64,000 bases of DNA from an uncultured Oscillospiraceae bacterium (GTDB lineage Bacteria > Bacillota > Clostridia > Oscillospirales > Acutalibacteraceae): positions 1 to 64,000 of the forward strand of contig URCA01000009.1 of assembly GCA_900546265.1 (NCBI GenBank), written 5' to 3'. Position numbers and translations under genes: made by a program. This document shows, in pieces, positions 27,151 through 34,872 of the stretch (position 1 is its first letter; the number at the start of each line of letters is the position of its first letter). Under the pieces are notes generated by a model. That model did not search any database and was not told the DNA's origin. It worked only from the letters and a program-made list of their open reading frames with translations.

Positions 27151-28062
27151 TTACGGTCGGCATTGGCGGCGATAGTGCCGGGGAGACAGCCCGTAGGCCC
27201 TGCGGAACACACGGTCCAAATGAGCGCCGTCGTAAAAGCCGCATTCCGCCGCAACGGCGGTAACGGACAGCTGATCCTGCTGCAGCAGCTCTCTGGCGCG
27301 AATCAGACGGTATTGCTGCAAATACTGCATGGGGGAGAGACCGGTAAATCGGAGGTAATACCGGTACAGGGTGGTTCTGGACACGGCGGCCTGCTGCTGC
27401 AGATCGTCGATGGTCAGCGACTCGCCGCAATGCTCCTGGAGGTAGTGGATACTGTGCAGGATGCCGGCGGCGGTGCCATCCACGCGGGAGTCGCCGCCGG
27501 CCATATAGCAATCCCGATAAATCCGGCAGATGGTCCCGACCGTATACAGACCGAGCGCGTGCTGGAGCACGGCGGTTTCCTCCCGTCCGGTTTCGCCGAA
27601 CAAATCGGCGAAGGTGCTCAGCTGCCGGCACAGAGCGTCCATTTCCCTGTCGGTCAGGCGCAGGCAGCTGCGAAACGGATCGTCGCACCTGGTGGGGGGG
27701 CTTGCCGTCATCACGATGGGGTAGGCGGGCAGCCGCTGCATATCCGCCGCGTACCGGGTGAAAAACGCCGGATGCAGCAGGATGTGGTAAAGAGCCAACG
27801 GTTCCTCCGGATAGTAGCCGTGCAGGTAGCCGGGCGGCAGCAGGAACAAATCGTTTTGCTGGACAGGGAACCGCTGATCATTGATGAAGTGATAGCCCTT
27901 GCCCTTTACAATCACATTGATCTCATAAAAATCGTGGATGTGCATACCGGCCCGGTAATCCGTCTCGTAAAAGGCCCTGGCCAGAATTTCCGGCGGGTCG
28001 GAGAAAAAGTAACGGCTGTACCAATGCCGGATAGGCGCGTCGGGAAGCTTATCGGGGATCAT
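27151..28062 (-). CDS. AraC-family regulator with cupin sensor domain
   Basis: This 303-residue transcription factor has an N-terminal cupin-like ligand domain (HIHDFYEINVIVKGKGYHFI, QQNDLFLLPPGYLHGY) and a C-terminal pair of helix-turn-helix motifs (LTIDDLQQQAAVSRTTLYRY, FTGLSPMQYLQQYRL, ECGFYDGAHLDRVFRRAYGL). I chose the ATG at 28062 for its AAAGGAGAG; the frame is open 23 codons further, into the divergent promoter region. It is transcribed away from the GH127 gene, whose promoter lacks a good -35 box, so activation of that gene is the natural hypothesis. The 112-base spacer also contains the small repeat ACCGGT-ACAAAA-ACCGGC. The inducer is unknown. Confidence 0.88.
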   Translation of the reverse strand: MIPDKLPDAPIRHWYSRYFFSDPPEILARAFYETDYRAGMHIHDFYEINVIVKGKGYHFINDQRFPVQQNDLFLLPPGYLHGYYPEEPLALYHILLHPAFFTRYAADMQRLPAYPIVMTASPPTRCDDPFRSCLRLTDREMDALCRQLSTFADLFGETGREETAVLQHALGLYTVGTICRIYRDCYMAGGDSRVDGTAAGILHSIHYLQEHCGESLTIDDLQQQAAVSRTTLYRYYLRFTGLSPMQYLQQYRLIRARELLQQDQLSVTAVAAECGFYDGAHLDRVFRRAYGLSPRHYRRQCRP

Positions 28063-28174
28063 GACGGTATCTCTCCTTTGAAACACCGGTACAAAAACCG
28101 GCAACGGGCGTCCTAGCTTTTTCCGCAGCAAACTGTTTATAGTAGAAGCATCAAGCGGAAAGGATGCGATACAT

Positions 28175-30880
28175 ATGGCTGAAACACAGGAAGCCGGCCG
28201 GAGCTATGCCGGCGTGATACTGGCCGTCGCCCCGGAGGCAAAAGCCGAGGCGGACGCGCCGATGCCGCGAGTTTCCTCCGGCACCCAGGTGATCAACGAT
28301 ACCGAGCTGACCTATGCGGGCCGATGGGAGTCGCTGCGGATTCTGCCGCGGGCCCTCGGTTACAGCAACAACACCTGTTCCAGCTCCCGGGAGGCGGGCG
28401 CCGAAGCCTCCTACGCATTTTCCAGCTGCGAGGGCATCGCCTGGTATGCCGCCGGCCGTCAGGCGCGCATGCAGCCCCAGGAGGCAGGCGAGGCCGATGT
28501 GTATGTGGACGGTGTCTTCCTCGCGACGGTACGCGCCAGCCAGGAGAAACCGGATGTCCCTGCGTTCACCACCGGCCCGCTGAAAAAGGGCCCGCACACC
28601 CTGCGCCTGGTGGCCCGGAGCGCCCAGCCGGTGGAGATCGATCGGCTGGAGGCGCTGGGGGAGCCGGCCTATCCGCTGTTCATCAGCAGCCGCAACGGGG
28701 CGTATATGCATGTCTCCCCCGGCTTTGCCGGGGAGACGTGCCCGCCGGCGAAAAGCGGCTGGCTGACGGCGGCCGCCGGCCGCGGCGAACGGTTCTTTAT
28801 CGGATTTGCCGGCCCGCAGCTGCGCTTGTATGGACGAAAGGGACCGGATGGCGGCTGCTTCAGCGTGACGCTGGACGGCACGTTTATCCGGGAAGTAGAC
28901 TGCCGGGCGGAGAAGGAAACGGCGTCAGCGTTGCTGTTTTCAGCGGATGGCCTATCCGGAGCGGGCTTTCACATGCTGGAGGCGGAGACGCTGGGCGGCT
29001 GTGTAGCGATCGACGGCTGCGAGATCTGGGACAACCGCTGTCTGATGACGGTTATCAACCGGCGGACGGATGAGGAAACCGGCCGTATGGCGCGGTATGA
29101 GACAACCGCCACCGATCCGGCGGACTGGAAACCGGTGACCCTTCCCGGGAAAATCCCGCTGAAGAACGTCCGGCTGACCAGCGGGGTGTTCCGGCAGATT
29201 TTCCAGCGGAATATCCAGTATCTGAAGGATTCCCTGAAGAAGCCCCAATGGGTGGACGCCAAGGATCCCGACAGGATCTGGGTGGATATGCTGGTGGCCT
29301 CCAACGAGGGGCGCATGCTGGGCGGCATGGGCAACACCCTGCGCTACGCGGAGGAACCGGCCTTCCGGGAAGCCATCGCCGGCATTTTGGACGCCGTGGA
29401 AAGGCGCCAATTCGCCAACTGGAATGGCTACCTGATGCCTTATGAAAGCCGCAACTACCGGCTGTCGACCGATACCTGGCCCGCGATTATGCGAGATGAA
29501 GAAAAAAACTACGACCGGGCCATGTTTACCAAGGGGATGCTGGCCGCCGGCGCGGCCGGCTTCGGCGAGGCATACGATATGCTCCGCCATTTTTACGACT
29601 GGTTCAACGGCGCGGAGGAGTACCTGCCTATCATGCTGCTGGGCAGCATGGCCATTCAGGGCAGCATCGCCGGGCCCTTGGTCTACCATTCCCCCGTAGG
29701 AGTTCCGGACGACATCCAAACCAACCAGAAATATTACGACCTGGATTGGTGGCTGGAATATCTGGCGGCGGGCTATCCGGAGGCGGTGTACCGCTTCCCG
29801 CTTAACCGCCCCCATAACTATCTGCTGACGAGCGTCTGCGCTTTGTTCGAGGAGTACACGGCCACGGGGGACGAAAAATACATAAACGCCTGTCTGGGCG
29901 CCTGGCGCATTTATCACGATTATTTCCAGATTCCCGGCGGTGGCATCAGTATCTGCGAGCATTTCGAGTGCAAGCCCTGGTCCCATAAGCTGACCAACCT
30001 TCCCAACAACATTTATGAGACCTGCGGCAGCGTATTCTGGGTCGATCTCAATCACCGATTCCTGCAGCTGTGGCCGGATAAGGAGCTCTATGCGGCGGAG
30101 ATGGAAAAGAGCTTGTACAATATCGTGTTCGCCAGCCAGGGCCCCGACGGCTGCATCCGGTATTTCAATCATATGAATCAGGGCAAAGACAGGCCGGGAC
30201 GATACAATACCTGCTGCGAAATCCAGGCGACTATGCTATTCGGCCAGCTGCCCCAGTATATCTACATGCTGCGGCAGGACGGGGTGACGGTCAACCTGTT
30301 TGCGGCCTCCAGTGTGGATTTCTGCGTGGAGGAGCGGCCCTATGCGCTGCAAATGGAGACGGCGTTCCCCTACGAGGAAACGGTGACGATGAAGGTATCG
30401 GCTCCCCAGGGGGGACGCATGGCGCTGCGGATTCGGATTCCCTCCTGGCTGCAAGCAAACGCGGTGATCCGGGTCAACGGCCGAGATGCCGCCGAGGGCC
30501 AGCCGGGCAGCTATGTCCTGCTGGACAGGGAATGGACGCAGGGGGACACCGTTTCCCTGGCCCTGCCCATGGCCTTTAGGACGGAGGCCTATACCGGAGA
30601 AAACCGTGTTCCGGGCTGCGTGCGCGCCGCCGTGCTGTACGGCCCGCTGCTCATGGCGGTACAGGGGCCGATGAGCGAAGGCGTCTATCAGGCGGAGGGC
30701 GAACCCACGATTCGCCTGGACAAAACGGTGCCGGAGCTATTGCAATCCCTGCGGCCCGGCGAGGAGGCACTGGCCTTTGCCATCGAGGGTGCGCCGGCCT
30801 ACCGCCTGGTTCCCTACTGGACGGTGGGGGGGGAGCCCTTTACCTGCTTCCCTGCCCTGCGCCCCGAAAACAAAAATTAG
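28175..30880 (+). CDS. GH127-type beta-L-arabinofuranosidase (DUF1680 family)
   Basis: This 901-residue protein has no signal peptide. Residues 1-320 are beta-rich and include one or two galactose-binding-like modules (GEADVYVDGVFLATVRA, GLSGAGFHMLEAETLGG). The catalytic (alpha/alpha)6 domain starts at about 325 (PLKNVRLTSGVFRQIFQRN). The zinc-thiolate site of GH127 is recognisable: YETCG gives Glu615 and Cys617, and NTCCE gives Cys680 and Cys681, matching the Glu/three-Cys arrangement known for HypBA1. A C-terminal beta-sandwich follows (IRIPSWLQANAVIRVNG). The expected reaction is release of L-arabinofuranose from beta-linked arabino-oligosaccharides, as found on plant extensins; related families with the same fold act on other sugars. 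GGAAAGGATG precedes the start. Confidence 0.85.
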   Translation: MAETQEAGRSYAGVILAVAPEAKAEADAPMPRVSSGTQVINDTELTYAGRWESLRILPRALGYSNNTCSSSREAGAEASYAFSSCEGIAWYAAGRQARMQPQEAGEADVYVDGVFLATVRASQEKPDVPAFTTGPLKKGPHTLRLVARSAQPVEIDRLEALGEPAYPLFISSRNGAYMHVSPGFAGETCPPAKSGWLTAAAGRGERFFIGFAGPQLRLYGRKGPDGGCFSVTLDGTFIREVDCRAEKETASALLFSADGLSGAGFHMLEAETLGGCVAIDGCEIWDNRCLMTVINRRTDEETGRMARYETTATDPADWKPVTLPGKIPLKNVRLTSGVFRQIFQRNIQYLKDSLKKPQWVDAKDPDRIWVDMLVASNEGRMLGGMGNTLRYAEEPAFREAIAGILDAVERRQFANWNGYLMPYESRNYRLSTDTWPAIMRDEEKNYDRAMFTKGMLAAGAAGFGEAYDMLRHFYDWFNGAEEYLPIMLLGSMAIQGSIAGPLVYHSPVGVPDDIQTNQKYYDLDWWLEYLAAGYPEAVYRFPLNRPHNYLLTSVCALFEEYTATGDEKYINACLGAWRIYHDYFQIPGGGISICEHFECKPWSHKLTNLPNNIYETCGSVFWVDLNHRFLQLWPDKELYAAEMEKSLYNIVFASQGPDGCIRYFNHMNQGKDRPGRYNTCCEIQATMLFGQLPQYIYMLRQDGVTVNLFAASSVDFCVEERPYALQMETAFPYEETVTMKVSAPQGGRMALRIRIPSWLQANAVIRVNGRDAAEGQPGSYVLLDREWTQGDTVSLALPMAFRTEAYTGENRVPGCVRAAVLYGPLLMAVQGPMSEGVYQAEGEPTIRLDKTVPELLQSLRPGEEALAFAIEGAPAYRLVPYWTVGGEPFTCFPALRPENKN

Positions 30881-30904
30881 CAGTAGCAAGCGAGCCGCGG
30901 AAGT

Positions 30905-31756
30905 TCAGGACTTCCGCGGCTCGCTGCTGTCCGTTTCCTGATCGGGATATATGGGCTTCGAGGAGGATACCAGCCGATAGTCGGTGGGCGTGAAGCCGGT
31001 TTTTCGTTTGAAAATCCGAGCAAAGTAATACGAGGATTTGAAGCCCACCGCCTTGGCGATGTCCTGGATGGCCATCTCCTCCGTCTGGAGCATCCGTTTG
31101 GCATGCTCAATGCGCAGATTGCTGATATATTCCATAGGGGATAGGCCGGTCGCTTCTTTGAAATACCGGATGAAATAGTTGGGATGGAAATGCATAATGC
31201 CGCACAGCTCGTTAATGGTCAGCGTATCCGGCAGATGCTCTTCAATGTACAGCATCAGCCCTGCCAGCTTTTCGTCCTTGAACATGTCCTTGGCGTCGGG
31301 CAGATTGGAATGCTCGATATAATACGCCAGCAGCTGGAACAGCATGGCTTTCTGCTGCAGCCTGGCCCCTAGATGCGGGCTTTTGTTCAGCTCCAGCATT
31401 TCGGTGAACCGATTGGTGACGATTTGCGGATCCTCCACGTTGATGAAATGAGGCAGGGAAATGAGCTCAAGCAAATCCCGATCCTTACAGGGTGCCGTGA
31501 AATGCACCCAGTACTTGGTGGCCAAATGGCTGGAGAAATGGTAATATGTCTGGGTGGAGTTATAGGGAAGCAAAAACATCTGGCCCGCTTGCGCTTGATA
31601 CTCGGCGTCGTTGATTTTTAAATAGAACTCTCCGTCCACGACGTAATACAGCTTGTTGTAAGCCGGTGTGACGTTGTCATACCGCCAGGACTGCCAGCAC
31701 TGCGTGTACGCGCCGGTCATAAATTCCACGTTGGCATCCTCAAAATACCGGCTCAT
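30905..31756 (-). CDS. AraC-family regulator of the rhamnosidase/cassette B operon
   Basis: This is an AraC-type transcription factor of about 283 residues. The N-terminal cupin-like domain (YYVVDGEFYLKINDAEYQ, GQMFLLPYNSTQTYY) should bind the inducer; the C-terminal DNA-binding domain has two helix-turn-helix motifs (LTINELCGIMHFHPNYFIRY, IQDIAKAVGFKSSYYFARIF). Two ATG codons compete: 31774, with AAAGGAA 14 bases away, and 31756, with GGAGGA 10 bases away; I prefer the second. The gene is divergent from the GH78 operon, and the same 12-15-base motif is found at its own promoter, at the operon promoter and at the SGNH hydrolase promoter, so it probably controls all three. The inducer may be rhamnose or a rhamno-oligosaccharide (inference). 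Confidence 0.88.
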   Translation of the reverse strand: MSRYFEDANVEFMTGAYTQCWQSWRYDNVTPAYNKLYYVVDGEFYLKINDAEYQAQAGQMFLLPYNSTQTYYHFSSHLATKYWVHFTAPCKDRDLLELISLPHFINVEDPQIVTNRFTEMLELNKSPHLGARLQQKAMLFQLLAYYIEHSNLPDAKDMFKDEKLAGLMLYIEEHLPDTLTINELCGIMHFHPNYFIRYFKEATGLSPMEYISNLRIEHAKRMLQTEEMAIQDIAKAVGFKSSYYFARIFKRKTGFTPTDYRLVSSSKPIYPDQETDSSEPRKS

Positions 31757-31828
31757 GGTCAGACGATCCTCCATATGGCTATCACGTGTTCCTTTCTGTC
31801 GCGCCCGTACGTGTTCTATCAGGTTAAT

Positions 31829-31865
31829 ATAATACTATTATAATGTCCGGTAATACAATTCTAAC
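31829..31865 (-). promoter_or_regulatory. Promoter of the AraC gene with regulator motif
   Basis: On the minus strand GTTAGAATTGTATTA (31851-31865) contains a -35-like TTGTAT and is followed at 18 bp by TATTAT (31829-31834); a closer TATAAT lies at 31837-31842. The same motif is found at 32015 and 51361 on the plus strand. Overlap with the -35 box would fit autorepression. The AT-rich sequence between this site and 31990 contains only a small CGATTTT/AAAATCG hairpin. Confidence 0.5.
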
Positions 31866-32014
31866 TTTTTATTAAGGTCAAAAAATTGATAAAACGCACA
31901 AAAAAGTAAGTATTTTAAGAGTATTATATCGATTATATCCGCACATGTCAAGGGACAACCGAAAAACAGCCTGTACGATTTTCAGATAGTAAAAATCGGG
32001 TTTTATAAGGAGAA

Positions 32015-32078
32015 GTTAGAATTGTACTATATACGGTTAGCGCCGTCCATTTTAAACCGCCGGAATTCCTTCTATAAT
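32015..32078 (+). promoter_or_regulatory. Activator-type promoter of the rhamnosidase/cassette B operon
   Basis: GTTAGAATTGTACTATATAC starts a 39-base block that is repeated at 51361 with 32 identities. A TATAAT follows at 32073-32078, in both places 58 bases after the first G of GTTAG. There is no consensus -35 box, as expected when an AraC-type activator recruits the polymerase. A second TATAAT lies at 32084-32089. The binder is presumed to be the divergent AraC regulator. Confidence 0.65.
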
Positions 32079-32113
32079 TTAGCTATAATAAGTCGCTCGT
32101 GAAGGAATGATTA

Positions 32114-34834
32114 TTGGTGAATCCGTTCGATATGCTCTGCGAATACAGAATACGGCCCATGGGCGTCGAACGCCGCCCGCTGCTTACATGGCGCGTGCGG
32201 GGAACAGACGGCGCGAGGCCCGAGGGTTACCGCCTATTGGTGGCGGCGGATGAGGCAGACCTATCGGAGGAGCGGGCGTATTGGGACAGCGGTGCGATCC
32301 TCTCCGATACCTGCGCCTGTACCTATGACGGCCCTCCTCTCGCGTCCTGCACCGCGTATGTATGGACGGTGAAGGCTCTGTGCGGCGGCGTCTGGACAGC
32401 GTACGCACCGCCCGCCCTGTTCGAGACCGGCCTGCTGTCGCGGAAAGACTGGGACGGGGTTTTTATCGGCATGCCGAACGACAGCCGCGCGGTGGCGCTC
32501 TTCCGCCACCATGAGCCGCTGGCGGCCCGCGTGGTGCGGGCGCGGGTGTACCTGGCAAGCGACGGCTACGCGGAGCTGTGGATAAACGGCAAAAAGGCCG
32601 GCGAGAACCTGCTGGAGCCGGCCAATGCCGATCACGCCAAGAGGGTTTACTACAACACCTATGACGTTACGCCGCTGCTGACAGCGGGCGATAACGCCGT
32701 CGGCGTGATGTTGGGCCGCGGCTGGTCGCCCCACGCCCGCTTTCTGCTTCAGGGCTTGGCGTGGCTGGAAAACGGCGAATGCGTGCGGTTTTGTTCCCGG
32801 TTTTCGGACTGGGTGTTTTCCATTTCCCCGGTTCTCTCGGCCACCATTTATTCCGGCGAGGTGTACAACGCCAACTACGAGTGCCCGGAATGGAACCTGC
32901 CGGGCTGCGGTTTCGAGAAGAATGTACCCAAACGCCGGTGGACGCTGTTCTGTGACAGCCTCCCCCGCCGGCCGGAGGATAATCCCGAGCAGTTCGCCGA
33001 GTTCGGCCGGGCGTGCTTCGACGTGATGGAGCTGCCCGCGCCGGGCGGCGTGCTCTGCTCGCAGATGATGGAGCCTATCCGCGAAATGCGGCAGTTCAAG
33101 CCGGTGAGCATGACCCGGCTGCCGGATGGGAAATATGTGTTTGATTTCGGACAGAATTTCGCGGGCGTTATCCGGATCCGCCTGCGGGGCGAACCCTATA
33201 CAGAGGTCAAAATTCAGTATTCCGAGATCCTCAACAAGGATAACACCCTGAACATGGAGTATCTGCGGGTTTCCGACCCCAGCTATCCGCTGCCCATGCA
33301 GTGCGATACCTATGTTCTCAAGGGGGATGGGGAAGAGGTGTATCAGCCCCGCTTCACCTATCACGGCTTTCGGTACGTCAGCGTGGAGGGCGGCGTCCGC
33401 GACCTCCGCGAGGAGGATGTCGTCGGGGTGGCCATGTATACCGCTGTGCGGCAAACCGGGCAGTTCGTCTGCGGAAATGTACTGATTAACCGGATCCAAG
33501 ATAATATATTGTGGACAGAGCGATCCAATTTGTACAGTATTCCTACCGACTGCTGCCAGCGTTCCGAACGGCAGGGCTGGCTCAACGACCTGACGGCCCG
33601 GGCGGAGGCCTCCGTCTATAATTTCGACCTGAATCTCTTTTACGAGAAGTTTCTGCGGGATATCCGCGACACCCAAGATCCGGTTTCGGGCGCCATCGCC
33701 GACACCGCCCCCTTCCGGCGCGGCAATATGCCGGCCGATCCGGTATCCAGCTCCTATCTCATTCTGCCCGACCTGCTGTATACGCACTACGGCAATCGCC
33801 GTCCTATGGAGGAGCAATATGAGGGGCTGCGGATGTGGACGGATTTTCTCGGGCGGAATTCCCGGGACGGCATCGTCTCCTTCAGCCTGTACGGCGATTG
33901 GGCCTCCCCGATCGAGCACTGCTGCCACAACGGGATATATTCGCCGATTTCCAATATTACACCTGGTGACTTTGTGTCCTCCGGCTATTACTATTATAAT
34001 TTGGGGCTGATGGAGAGGTTCGCCACCCTGTTGGGACGGCGGGAGGAGGCCGCCGCCTTTGCGGCCCGCCGGGAATCGGTGGCCGCCGCGATAAACCGGG
34101 TCTTCCGGGATGAGGAAACCGGGGATTACGCCGGCGGCAGTCAGGGCTCCAACGTCTTCGCCCTGTATCTGGGGCTCGTACCCGCGCAGGATACGGCTCG
34201 GGTGGCGGCTCGGGTGGATGAGGATGTGCGGCGGCGCGGTTATCATCTCACCACCGGCAATCTGATGACTAAATATTTGCTGGAGGTGCTCACGGCGTAC
34301 GGCTATCTGGAGACGGCCTATCGCCTAGTGGTGCAGACCACCTATCCCAGCTGGGGCTATATGCTGTCCAAGGATGCCACCACCATCTGGGAGCGGTGGG
34401 AATATGAGACCGGCTACGGGATGAACTCCCACAACCATCCCATGTACGGCAGCATCAGCGCCTGGTTTTATAAATATCTGGCGGGTATTTCCGCCGAGGC
34501 TCCGGGCTTTGCCGCCGTTAAAATCCAGCCGTACCTGCCTGAGGAGCTTCCCTTTGTGCGCTGCAGCCTGGAAACGTGTGCCGGCCGGATCGGCTCCTCC
34601 TGGAGCCGGGAGACCGACGGCGTGGAACTGCTGGTGGAAATCCCCGGGGATGTCACGGCGGATCTTTATCTGCCGATCCGGCCGGACGCCGCGGGCGTCG
34701 ACCGGGACGGCGTGCCGCTCTGGCGGCGGGATACCGGCGCGGTTCCGGATGACGCCCTTCGTTTTATCGGCGGGGAGTCGGGCTATCTTCACTTTGCCGG
34801 CCGGGGCGGGAATTACCGGTTCTGGATCTACTGA
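32114..34834 (+). CDS. GH78 alpha-L-rhamnosidase, first gene of operon B
   Basis: This is a 906-residue alpha-L-rhamnosidase without a signal peptide. The Ig-like N-terminal domain (MLCEYRIRPMGVERRPLLTW) and two beta-sandwich domains precede the (alpha/alpha)6 barrel. The conserved acidic cluster of GH78 is visible in SIPTDCCQRSERQGWLND, with Asp479, Glu485 and Asp492, and the late motif TTIWERWEYETGYGMNSHNH is also present. The second Cys replaces the usual Pro of DCPQR. It should split terminal L-rhamnose from imported oligosaccharides, for example from rhamnogalacturonan. TTG at 32114 or GTG at 32117 can serve as start after AAGGA. No terminator separates it from the cassette B genes, so it leads an operon that ends at 51255, where a second GH78 is encoded. 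Confidence 0.92.
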   Translation: MVNPFDMLCEYRIRPMGVERRPLLTWRVRGTDGARPEGYRLLVAADEADLSEERAYWDSGAILSDTCACTYDGPPLASCTAYVWTVKALCGGVWTAYAPPALFETGLLSRKDWDGVFIGMPNDSRAVALFRHHEPLAARVVRARVYLASDGYAELWINGKKAGENLLEPANADHAKRVYYNTYDVTPLLTAGDNAVGVMLGRGWSPHARFLLQGLAWLENGECVRFCSRFSDWVFSISPVLSATIYSGEVYNANYECPEWNLPGCGFEKNVPKRRWTLFCDSLPRRPEDNPEQFAEFGRACFDVMELPAPGGVLCSQMMEPIREMRQFKPVSMTRLPDGKYVFDFGQNFAGVIRIRLRGEPYTEVKIQYSEILNKDNTLNMEYLRVSDPSYPLPMQCDTYVLKGDGEEVYQPRFTYHGFRYVSVEGGVRDLREEDVVGVAMYTAVRQTGQFVCGNVLINRIQDNILWTERSNLYSIPTDCCQRSERQGWLNDLTARAEASVYNFDLNLFYEKFLRDIRDTQDPVSGAIADTAPFRRGNMPADPVSSSYLILPDLLYTHYGNRRPMEEQYEGLRMWTDFLGRNSRDGIVSFSLYGDWASPIEHCCHNGIYSPISNITPGDFVSSGYYYYNLGLMERFATLLGRREEAAAFAARRESVAAAINRVFRDEETGDYAGGSQGSNVFALYLGLVPAQDTARVAARVDEDVRRRGYHLTTGNLMTKYLLEVLTAYGYLETAYRLVVQTTYPSWGYMLSKDATTIWERWEYETGYGMNSHNHPMYGSISAWFYKYLAGISAEAPGFAAVKIQPYLPEELPFVRCSLETCAGRIGSSWSRETDGVELLVEIPGDVTADLYLPIRPDAAGVDRDGVPLWRRDTGAVPDDALRFIGGESGYLHFAGRGGNYRFWIY

Positions 34835-34872
34835 CATACCGCAACCGAAGTAGGAAAGGGTTGGTCAAGAAC